NCBI GenBank assembly: GCA_031263625.1
Contig: JAISFK010000387.1
Location: 1 to 5,993, forward strand
Length of the DNA: 5,993 nt
Direction: 5' to 3'
DNA from: Clostridiales bacterium
Lineage (GTDB): Bacteria > Bacillota > Clostridia > WRLR01
In this document: positions 1 to 5,048 of the stretch, one piece after another
How positions within the stretch are numbered: the first letter of the stretch is position 1
Layout: every line of letters begins with the position of its first letter
Translations under genes and position numbers: made by a program
The notes under the pieces: generated by a model
Databases searched by the model: none
Told to the model about the DNA's origin: nothing
The model's input: the letters and a program-made list of their open reading frames with translations, nothing else

Positions 1-1516
1 CGAATTTGCCGCCGGCGGCCCTGTGCGCCATGCTCCCCTGCGGCACGACGCAGCGCTTGAAGCCGAGCCGCGCGGCCTCGGCCAGCCGCTTGTCTATCTG
101 ATCGACGCTCCGCACCTCGCCCGTCAGCCCCACCTCGCCGATCATCGCCGTGTCCGCGTCGAACGCCCTGTCCTTGAAGCTCGACGCCATCGCCGCGATG
201 ATGCCCAAGTCGCAGGCCGGCTCGGTCAGCCTGAACCCGCCCGCGACGTTGACGTACACGTCGCAGTCGTACAGCTTCAGGCCCATGCGCTTCTCCAGTA
301 TCGCGGCCATGAGCGTCATCCTGTTGTAGTCCACGCCCGTCGCCATGCGGCGCGGGACCTGCGCGCCGGTTCTGGACGTGAGCGCCTGGATCTCCACGAG
401 CATGGGGCGCGTGCCCTCCATGCACGGCACGACCGCCGAGCCGGAGACGCCCCTCGGCCGCTCGCCCATCATGACCGCGGACGGGTTTTCCACCTCGACC
501 AGGCCGCCCTCGGACATGTCGAACACGCCTATCTCGTTCGTGGATCCGAAGCGGTTCTTGACGGCGCGCAGGATCCGAAACCCCGCGCTGCGCTCGCCCT
601 CGAAGTACAGAACGGCGTCCACCATGTGCTCGAGCACTTTTGGCCCCGCGATCGAGCCGTCCTTCGTCACGTGCCCGACGATGAGGAACGATATGCCGAG
701 CGTCTTGGCCAGCCGCATGAATATGGCCGTCACCTCGCGAATCTGCCCCACGCTCCCCGGCGCGCTGCCCAGCTCGTCGCTGTACATCGTCTGTATGGAG
801 TCCACGATGACGATGCCCGGCCTGTTCTCGCCGATCAGCCTGATCGCGCCGGACAGCCTGTTTTCGCCGGCGAGCAGCAGGCTGCCGCTTTTAACGCCCA
901 GCCGCTCCGCGCGCATCTTCAGCTGGCGCACCGACTCCTCGCCGGATATGTACAGGATCGGCCCCGCCGCCTCGACCGTGGCGCACATCTGCATGAGCAG
1001 CGTTGACTTGCCGATGCCGGGATCGCCGCCGACCAGCACGAGCGAGCCCTTGACGAGCCCGCCGCCCAGCACCCTGTCAAACTCGCCGATGGCCGTGGAG
1101 CAGCGCTGCTCGCTCTCGGCGAAGCTTATCTCGCTCAGCCTGTACGCCCTGCTCGCGCCAAAGCCCGCGCCGCCGGGCGCCGAGGGGGCGCGGCCGCCTG
1201 CTGAAGCGGAAGCGGATGCGGACGAGGCGCCGCCTGCGGATATGGATGCGGAAGCGCCTGCGGATGCGGGCGAGGCACCGGATGCAGGCGCGGGGGGCGG
1301 GGCGCCAGACGCGCCGCCCGCTCCAAGGCCGGAGCCATAGCCCGCCGCAATGAGCGCCCCGAACACGTCTGCGTCCGCGTCCAGCTTTTGCCCCAAAGCG
1401 TCCGACGGCTCCTCCTCCAGCGAGCCCCACGCCCCGCACGAGGGGCACTTGCCCATCCATCCCGACGTGCTGTACCCGCACTGCTGGCACACAAATATAG
1501 TCTTTTTCTTCGCCAC
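1..1516 (-). CDS. radA: RadA (Sms) DNA repair/recombination ATPase, C-terminus beyond window
   Basis: RadA is a RecA-like ATPase and branch-migration factor that processes recombination intermediates in the cytoplasm. About 505 residues are visible and the stop lies past position 1. In order: a four-cysteine zinc finger (C10, C13, C24, C27); a low-complexity Ala/Gly/Ser/Pro linker at about residues 59-121; the ATPase core with Walker A GGDPGIGKST (163-172, K170), Walker B ending IVIVD (D239) and the RadA signature KNRFG (320-324); then the Lon-protease-like C-terminal domain (for example DLGIIAAMASS and IGEVGLTGEVR), cut near its end. The start is GTG at 1514-1516, giving V/M-A-K-K-K just before the zinc finger as in other RadA proteins, with GGGGAGG at 1521-1527 four bases upstream. 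Typical RadA is about 450-460 residues, so the excess is mainly the linker. It is divergent from the nifH-like gene. The family call is very secure; the linker is odd. Confidence 0.96.
   Translation of the reverse strand, partial: MAKKKTIFVCQQCGYSTSGWMGKCPSCGAWGSLEEEPSDALGQKLDADADVFGALIAAGYGSGLGAGGASGAPPPAPASGASPASAGASASISAGGASSASASASAGGRAPSAPGGAGFGASRAYRLSEISFAESEQRCSTAIGEFDRVLGGGLVKGSLVLVGGDPGIGKSTLLMQMCATVEAAGPILYISGEESVRQLKMRAERLGVKSGSLLLAGENRLSGAIRLIGENRPGIVIVDSIQTMYSDELGSAPGSVGQIREVTAIFMRLAKTLGISFLIVGHVTKDGSIAGPKVLEHMVDAVLYFEGERSAGFRILRAVKNRFGSTNEIGVFDMSEGGLVEVENPSAVMMGERPRGVSGSAVVPCMEGTRPMLVEIQALTSRTGAQVPRRMATGVDYNRMTLMAAILEKRMGLKLYDCDVYVNVAGGFRLTEPACDLGIIAAMASSFKDRAFDADTAMIGEVGLTGEVRSVDQIDKRLAEAARLGFKRCVVPQGSMAHRAAGGKF
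1175..1340 (-). repeat. Low-complexity hexamer-like repeats encoding the RadA linker
   Basis: On the coding (minus) strand this stretch is built from degenerate six-base words such as GCATCC, GCTTCC and GCAGGC. They encode runs of Ala-Ser and Ala-Gly between the zinc finger and the RecA-like domain. Most family members have a short connector here. The reading frame stays open throughout, so the expansion is tolerated in the protein. Confidence 0.7.
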
Positions 1517-1558
1517 GCCGCCTCCCCTTGCGCTGTGAATGTCCCGCGACACAACATA

Positions 1559-1661
1559 TATACTGACGAGCATTTGAATTTACCATAAACGCGAGTCAGT
1601 AATACTCGTTTCCTCTGTCCGACCGCAAATTGCGGCCGGAATTTCCAATCGAACACGAGTA
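1559..1661 (+). repeat. 103-bp structured repeat element, copy 1
   Basis: It begins TATACTGACGAGCATTT and ends CACGAGTA. A second copy at 4600-4702 has the same length and orientation with six differences by eye (about 94% identity). It can fold as two adjoining stems. P1 pairs TACTGAC (1561-1567) with GTCAGTA (1595-1601). P2 pairs ATACTCGT (1602-1609) with ACGAGTAT (1655-1662), continued by TTC/GAA across a single bulged C. An inner hairpin at 1619-1639 has arms CCG-N-CCGCAA and TTGCGG-N-CGG. TATACT at the left edge is mirrored by AGTATA at 1658-1663. It lies about 40 bp upstream of the radA start. It could be a small non-autonomous mobile element, a recombination site or an RNA leader element; the sequence alone does not decide. 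Confidence 0.85.
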
Positions 1662-1720
1662 TAATATCACATAATCGGCCGCAGCGCGAATCGGGCGCAA
1701 TAGATCAACGGGTGCTCAAC

Positions 1721-1785
1721 GGGGAAATTGAGGGGAAATTGAGCGGGAATACTGAGGGGAAATTGAACGGAAATTGAGCGGCAAT
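1721..1785 (+). repeat. Array of about 11-bp GGGGAAATTGA repeats upstream of the nifH-like promoter
   Basis: Units begin at about 1721, 1732, 1743 (a 13-bp degenerate unit), 1756, 1767 and 1778; the clearest read GGGGAAATTGA. The AAATT runs recur about once per helical turn, which tends to bend DNA. The array ends about 20 bp upstream of the -35 box at 1805, where curved or UP-like DNA, or an array of regulator half-sites, would act. The repeat is seen directly; a regulatory role is inference. Confidence 0.75.
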
Positions 1786-1804
1786 AAAAAACGCGCGCGG
1801 GCGC

Positions 1805-1833
1805 TTGACACGAGTTAAGCCATAAAGTATAAT
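1805..1833 (+). promoter_or_regulatory. Perfect-consensus sigma-70 promoter for the nifH-like gene
   Basis: TTGACA at 1805-1810 and TATAAT at 1828-1833 are separated by exactly 17 bp, so both hexamers and the spacing match the housekeeping consensus. Transcription should begin near 1840 and leave an AT-rich leader of roughly 65 bases before the nifH-like ATG. No GG-N10-GC sigma-54 signature is evident, so expression is probably set by the housekeeping polymerase, with any control by a repressor or leader. Confidence 0.85.
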
Positions 1834-1843
1834 GCTTTTATCA

Positions 1844-1860
1844 CATATATATTTTATATG
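1844..1860 (+). promoter_or_regulatory. AT-rich inverted repeat just downstream of the predicted transcription start
   Basis: CATATA (1844-1849) and TATATG (1855-1860) form a perfect 6-bp inverted repeat with a 5-bp spacer. It sits a few bases after the predicted start site, where a repressor would block a strong promoter. AT-rich palindromes arise easily by chance, so the operator reading is weak. Confidence 0.3.
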
Positions 1861-1906
1861 ATATATACGCTTAATATCAAAATACAAAATGGCTAATGGA
1901 GGGGCA

Positions 1907-2785
1907 ATGGCGAAAAAAATAAAGCAGATAGCGATATACGGCAAGGGCGGCATAGGAAAGTCCACGACAACCTCTAACCTGAGCGCCGCGCTGTCCATGC
2001 TCGGCTTCAAAGTGATGCAGTTCGGCTGCGACCCGAAAAGCGACTCCACGAACACGCTGCGCGACGGCAAAAACATCCCGACCGTGCTCGACACCCTGCG
2101 CGAAAAGGGCGCGGTCAAGGCGCCCGACGTGATCTACGGGGGCTTCAACGGCATATACTGCGTGGAGGCGGGCGGGCCGGCGCCCGGCGTCGGCTGCGCC
2201 GGCAGGGGGATAATAACCGCCGTGGAGCTTTTCAAGCAGCAGCGGACGTTCGAGGCGCTCGACCTGGACTACGTCATCTACGACGTGCTGGGCGACGTGG
2301 TCTGCGGCGGGTTCGCGATGCCGATCCGCGAGGGCATCGCTGAGCACGTGTTCACCGTGTCGTCTTCCGACTTCATGAGCATATACGCCTCAAACAACCT
2401 GTTCAAGGGCATAAAAAAATACTCGAACTCAGGCGGCGCGCTGCTGGGCGGCGTGATCGCTAATTCCATAAACGCGGGCTATTCAAAGGACATCATCGAC
2501 GACTTCGCCCGCCAGACAAAGACGGGCATCGTCGAATACGTGCCGCGCTCCATAACCGTGACCCAGTCCGAGCTGAGGGGCAAGACGACCATAGAGGCCG
2601 CGCCCGACTCGGATCAGGCCAAGGTGTACATGAGCCTCGCGATGAAAATCGCGGCGCACGAGATCTCGCACTCGCCGTCCCCGCTGGAGCGCGAGGAGCT
2701 GCAGGAATGGGCGTCGGCGTGGTCCGACCAGCTGCTCGAGCTGGAGTCCGGCGTGGTCGTCGGGGGCAGGGCCTCCGGGATATAG
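1907..2785 (+). CDS. nifH: NifH-like iron protein, group IV (nitrogenase-like) type
   Basis: This P-loop ATPase carries a [4Fe-4S] cluster at a dimer interface and passes electrons, with ATP hydrolysis, to a nitrogenase-type partner in the cytoplasm. Its 292 residues match the family length. Walker A is GKGGIGKST (12-20). Cluster ligands are C97 in GVGCAGRG and C133 in DVVCGGFAMPIRE. R100 is the position ADP-ribosylated in some NifH proteins. The segment after the second ligand (SSSDFMSIYASNN) and the later VPRSITVTQSELRGKTTIE differ from nitrogenase NifH and, from memory, resemble group IV proteins such as CfbC and other nitrogenase-like reductases. I chose ATG 1907 over the in-frame ATG at 1889 because GGAGG at 1898-1902 precedes it and it gives the usual MAKKIKQIAIYGKGG start. 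A NifB-like gene follows; no NifD/K-type partner is in the window. Subgroup and substrate are inference. Confidence 0.93.
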   Translation: MAKKIKQIAIYGKGGIGKSTTTSNLSAALSMLGFKVMQFGCDPKSDSTNTLRDGKNIPTVLDTLREKGAVKAPDVIYGGFNGIYCVEAGGPAPGVGCAGRGIITAVELFKQQRTFEALDLDYVIYDVLGDVVCGGFAMPIREGIAEHVFTVSSSDFMSIYASNNLFKGIKKYSNSGGALLGGVIANSINAGYSKDIIDDFARQTKTGIVEYVPRSITVTQSELRGKTTIEAAPDSDQAKVYMSLAMKIAAHEISHSPSPLEREELQEWASAWSDQLLELESGVVVGGRASGI

Positions 2786-2847
2786 CCGGGATATGGCCGG
2801 GGTATGGCCGGGGTATGGCCGGGGTATGGCTGGAATGTGGCCGGGGT
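2782..2847 (+). repeat. Six tandem 11-bp GC-rich repeats overlapping the nifH-like stop codon
   Basis: The consensus is ATGGCCGGGGT. Units occupy 2782-2792, 2793-2803, 2804-2814, 2815-2825, 2826-2836 and 2837-2847; three are identical and the others differ by one to four bases. A weaker related unit, GCCTCCGGGAT, may precede them at 2771-2781 inside the gene. The first unit carries the TAG stop (2783-2785), so the array grew at the gene's 3' end. It lies between two cotranscribed-looking genes. Confidence 0.88.
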
Positions 2848-2871
2848 ATAAAACCCGTCCGGTTTGGCATG

Positions 2872-2888
2872 TATACTGACGAGCATTT
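2872..2888 (+). repeat. 17-bp head fragment of the 103-bp element
   Basis: TATACTGACGAGCATTT matches the first 17 bases of the full elements at 1559 and 4600 exactly, then diverges. It lies 14 bases before the nifB ribosome site. A solitary exact match of this length is unlikely by chance. It may be an insertion remnant or a protein-binding motif shared with the full copies. Confidence 0.8.
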
Positions 2889-2902
2889 ATCAAGCATGGC
2901 TT

Positions 2903-2909
2903 GGGGAGG
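2903..2909 (+). promoter_or_regulatory. Ribosome binding site that fixes the NifB-like start
   Basis: GGGGAGG is followed by a seven-base spacer and ATG at 2917. It selects 2917 over the in-frame ATGs upstream at 2707, 2870 and 2896, whose extra codons would only translate the tail of the nifH-like gene, the 11-bp repeats and the element fragment. Confidence 0.85.
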
Positions 2910-2916
2910 CAGCATT

Positions 2917-4566
2917 ATGCGCGTGGCTCTCGCAACAACAGATGGCAAGTTTGTGTCGAGGCACTTTGGGCACTGCCCGTCGTTCTGCGTCGTGGAGATA
3001 GACGAGGCGACGCTTGAGTGGAGATTCGTCGAGCGGAGGGAGGTCGCGCCGGCCTGCAATCAGGGCGAGCACAGCGGCCATGCCTTTGCTGGCGCGATAG
3101 GCGCCCTGTCGGACTGCCGCGCCGTATTCGTGTCAAAAGTGGGGCCGCAGGGCAGGACCGAGCTGGAGCGCCGCAACATTCAGGTGCTGGAGCGGGCGGG
3201 ATTTGTCGATGAGCTGCTCGGCAGCTACATAAAATATCTGAAACGCCAGACGCGCTTCAGGTTTCTGCGCGACGGCGGCGACGGCGGCGCGGCGGCAGGC
3301 GACATTGCCGCCGTCGTCGTGGGCGGCGAAGCGGAAGCCGGGCGTGGCGGCGTTGCGGGCGGCGGCAAATCGGCGCGCTCCGCCGCAGCAACAGCCCATA
3401 TCGCGACAGCGGCCCGCGACTCGGCAGCGGCATTTGCCTCCGCCGCGCACGAGGCTGCGGGCGACGGCAGCCTGCGCAAAGAAACCGCAAGCGGCGGCGC
3501 GGAGCCTGCCGCCCCCGGCTCTATGGGCTTTGCGCGGCAGAAAGGCGTCGGAGCGCAAGTCGCCGGAGAGCAGGCTGTCGGCTCGCAAGGCGTCGGAGGG
3601 CGCGCAGTCGGTTCGCGAACAATCGGATCGCGCACCGCCGGTTTGCACTCAGGCGGTTCACAAGCCACCGACTCGCAAGCCGCCGGCTCGCGAACCGCCC
3701 GCTACCGCGAGCTTGCGAACGACCACCCGTGCTTCTCGCAGGGCGCCCACGGCCGCAAGGGCAGGCTTCACCTGCCTGTCAGCGGGCACTGCAACATCAG
3801 GTGCCGCTTCTGCGAGCGCGCGTTCAACAGCAACGAGCAGCGCCCCGGCGTGTCCAGCGGCCTGCTGGCGCCCGGCAAGGCCCTGGAGATCGTCGCGAAG
3901 GCTTTGGAGCTGTGCCCGGACATCAAGGTCGTCGGCATAGCCGGGCCGGGCGACGCGCTGGCCTCGCCCGCCGCCCTCGACGCGTTCGCGGAAATCCACA
4001 GGGCGCACCCGGAACTGATAAAATGCCTGAGCACGAACGGGCTCGCCTTGCCGGGCAAAGCCAGGGCGCTGGCCGCCGTGGGGGTGCGCTCGGCGACGGT
4101 CACTGTAAACGCGGTGGATCCGAAAATAGCCGGGGACATCGTTTCGTACATCGTATACGAAAACAAAGCGTATAGGGGCGCGGAAGCGGGCGAGATCCTC
4201 GTGCGCCGGCAGCTGGCCGGAATCCGCGAGGCCGTCCGCGAAGGGATAGCCGTGAAGATAAACACCGTGCTCATCCCCCCCGTAAACGGGCGCCACATCG
4301 AGGACATAGCGAGAGCCGTCGCGGCTGAGGGCGCGCACATGCACAACATCATCCCGCTGATCCCGCAGAGCGAGTTTGCCCGGATGGCGCCGCCAAGTTG
4401 CGAGGAGATCGAAAACGCGCGGGCAGTGGCCGGCGAATACATGCCGCAATTTCGGCACTGCGCCCACTGCCGAGCGGACGCCTGCGGCGTTCCGGGCGTT
4501 TCGGACTTCTCCGGCCTGCTGTACGCCGAAGGAGGGCTGAGCCGGGACACATTCTCGCACGGCTGA
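2917..4566 (+). CDS. nifB: NifB-type radical-SAM cofactor protein with an N-terminal NifX-like domain
   Basis: NifB uses S-adenosylmethionine to fuse two [4Fe-4S] clusters and insert carbide, making the 8Fe precursor of nitrogenase cofactors. The predicted protein has 549 residues. Residues 1 to about 113 resemble the NifX/NafY cluster-binding fold (MRVALATTDGKFVSRHFGH at the start). Residues about 114-268 are a Gly/Ala/Ser/Arg-rich linker. The radical-SAM part follows: HPCF (270-273), C292-x3-C296-x2-C299 for the SAM cluster, NEQRPGV, the GIAGPGDALA loop, VNAVDP, and C515-x2-C518 in HCAHCRADA near the C-terminus. In the family, the His-Pro-Cys and C-terminal Cys motifs hold the substrate clusters, and all are present. 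In usual two-domain NifB the NifX-like part is at the C-terminus; here the order is reversed. No frameshift is visible across the linker. It is probably cotranscribed with the nifH-like gene. The NifB identity is strong; which enzyme it serves is unknown. Confidence 0.93.
   Translation: MRVALATTDGKFVSRHFGHCPSFCVVEIDEATLEWRFVERREVAPACNQGEHSGHAFAGAIGALSDCRAVFVSKVGPQGRTELERRNIQVLERAGFVDELLGSYIKYLKRQTRFRFLRDGGDGGAAAGDIAAVVVGGEAEAGRGGVAGGGKSARSAAATAHIATAARDSAAAFASAAHEAAGDGSLRKETASGGAEPAAPGSMGFARQKGVGAQVAGEQAVGSQGVGGRAVGSRTIGSRTAGLHSGGSQATDSQAAGSRTARYRELANDHPCFSQGAHGRKGRLHLPVSGHCNIRCRFCERAFNSNEQRPGVSSGLLAPGKALEIVAKALELCPDIKVVGIAGPGDALASPAALDAFAEIHRAHPELIKCLSTNGLALPGKARALAAVGVRSATVTVNAVDPKIAGDIVSYIVYENKAYRGAEAGEILVRRQLAGIREAVREGIAVKINTVLIPPVNGRHIEDIARAVAAEGAHMHNIIPLIPQSEFARMAPPSCEEIENARAVAGEYMPQFRHCAHCRADACGVPGVSDFSGLLYAEGGLSRDTFSHG
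3544..3708 (+). repeat. Eleven 15-bp repeats encoding pentapeptides in the NifB linker
   Basis: Eleven consecutive 15-base units encode residues 210-264 with the loose pattern Ala-(Val/Ala)-Gly-Ser-(Arg/Gln), for example AVGSQ, AVGSR, TIGSR, SGGSQ and AAGSR. The third position is mostly Gly and the fifth mostly Arg or Gln, which makes the linker polar and basic. Units differ in both codons and residues, so the array is not freshly copied. It joins the NifX-like and radical-SAM domains directly before HPCF. Confidence 0.8.
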
Positions 4567-4577
4567 CGCGCGCAGGA

Positions 4578-4621
4578 TATACTGACGAGCATTTGAATTT
4601 ATACTGACGAGCATTTGAATT
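4578..4621 (+). repeat. Tandem 22-bp duplication of the element head
   Basis: The first 22 bases of the element (TATACTGACGAG followed by CATTTGAATT) occur at 4578-4599 and again at 4600-4621 with no mismatch. The second unit continues into the complete element. The array begins 11 bases after the nifB-like stop codon. Confidence 0.88.
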
Positions 4622-4702
4622 TTCCATTAACGCGAGTCAGTAATGCTCGTTTCCTCTGTCCGGCCGCAATTTGCGGTCGGAATTTCCAATCGAACACGAG
4701 TA
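4600..4702 (+). repeat. 103-bp structured repeat element, copy 2
   Basis: It is the same length and orientation as the copy at 1559-1661, with six differences by eye. The P1 stem (4602-4608 with 4636-4642) is intact. The outer P2 stem is kept with one G-T pair (4645 with 4701), and its TTC/GAA extension is kept. In the inner hairpin (4660-4680) the sequence is the exact reverse complement of copy 1. It lies in what would be the nifB-like mRNA trailer. Confidence 0.85.
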
Positions 4703-4762
4703 CAGACATGCTCACGGCCGGCGTTCGCACGACGGCCGCCATGCGCGCGCACGGTCGGCGCG

Positions 4763-4803
4763 GCGGCGCCCGGAATGAATCCAACCGCCATTCCGGGCGC
4801 CGC
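4763..4803. other. Strong 15-bp perfect inverted repeat, 11-base loop
   Basis: GCGGCGCCCGGAATG at 4763-4777 pairs perfectly with CATTCCGGGCGCCGC at 4789-4803. The stem is GC-rich and would be very stable in RNA from either strand. No T-run follows on either side, so it is not a classic terminator, but between converging genes it could stabilise or help end transcripts. Its right arm overlaps the start of the 132-bp duplicated unit. Confidence 0.7.
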
Positions 4804-5045
4804 TTCCCGCGCGGGTGGCGCTACCGCCGCTGTTTTCGACTCGCCCAGCCACTTTTCAGGCGCGGCCGCCGCTCACACGGCCAGCACTGCCGCCGTTTCC
4901 GGCTAAGCTGGCATACCCGCCATTCCGGGCGCCGCTTCCCGCGCAACTGGCCCCGCCGCCGTTTCCGGCCCGCCCAGCCGCCATTTCAGGCGCGACCGCC
5001 GCCGCCGCTCACACGGCTGGCGCAACGGCCGCCGCCGCCATCCCA
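4785..5045 (+). repeat. Diverged tandem duplication with a 132-bp unit
   Basis: A 28-base block starting CCGCCATTCCGGGCGCCGC is identical at 4785-4812 and 4917-4944. Later parts of the two units also align: CGCCCAGCC, TTTCAGGCGCG, then GCTCACACGGC, with small insertions of GCC. The first unit runs to 4916 and the second to about 5045, just before the stop codon of the converging oxidoreductase gene. Confidence 0.8.
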
Positions 5046-5048
5046 TCG

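Larger units (their letters stand above)
4567..5048. other. Convergent intergenic region without a convincing gene
   Basis: This 482-bp gap lies between the converging nifB-like and oxidoreductase genes. Its left third holds the tandem element heads and copy 2 of the 103-bp element. The rest is very GC-rich repetitive DNA with a 15-bp inverted repeat and a tandem duplication. I see no hairpin followed by a T-run that would be a classic intrinsic terminator for either gene. A 43-codon frame (4775-4906) has no ribosome site and is discussed under findings. Confidence 0.75.

Noticed and set aside
23..1006. Long plus-strand open frame opposite radA (327 codons), and a second at 345-1340
   Set aside because: Both are antisense to clear RadA domains on the minus strand. 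Their His/Arg/Ala- and Pro/Ser-rich translations match no family and reflect GC-rich codon structure.
1658..1690. Possible radA promoter (minus-strand TATACT at 1663-1658)
   Set aside because: The -10-like word is there, but no convincing -35 box lies 17 bp upstream. If real, the radA leader would contain the whole of copy 1, so it deserves a transcript map but is not called.
1889..1906. Alternative nifH-like start six codons upstream
   Set aside because: The ribosome site GGAGG lies between the two ATGs and only serves 1907; family members start with a short leader before the P-loop.
1700..1906. Sigma-54 (-24/-12) nif-type promoter or NifA site
   Set aside because: No GG-N10-GC pair with the surrounding consensus is seen at a suitable distance; the sigma-70 promoter explains expression.
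2707..2916. Upstream extension of the NifB-like gene to ATG 2707 (or 2870, 2896)
   Set aside because: The extension would overlap the nifH-like gene in another frame and translate the 11-bp repeats. GGGGAGG and the NifX-like MRVALATTDG start fix 2917.
4660..4690. Element hairpin as an intrinsic terminator for the nifB-like gene
   Set aside because: The stem is followed only by AATTTCC, not a T-run, and the same hairpin occurs upstream of radA and nifH where a terminator is not expected.
1559..4702. CRISPR-like interpretation of the repeats
   Set aside because: The full copies are 3 kb apart and the tandem copies have no spacers. No cas gene is present.
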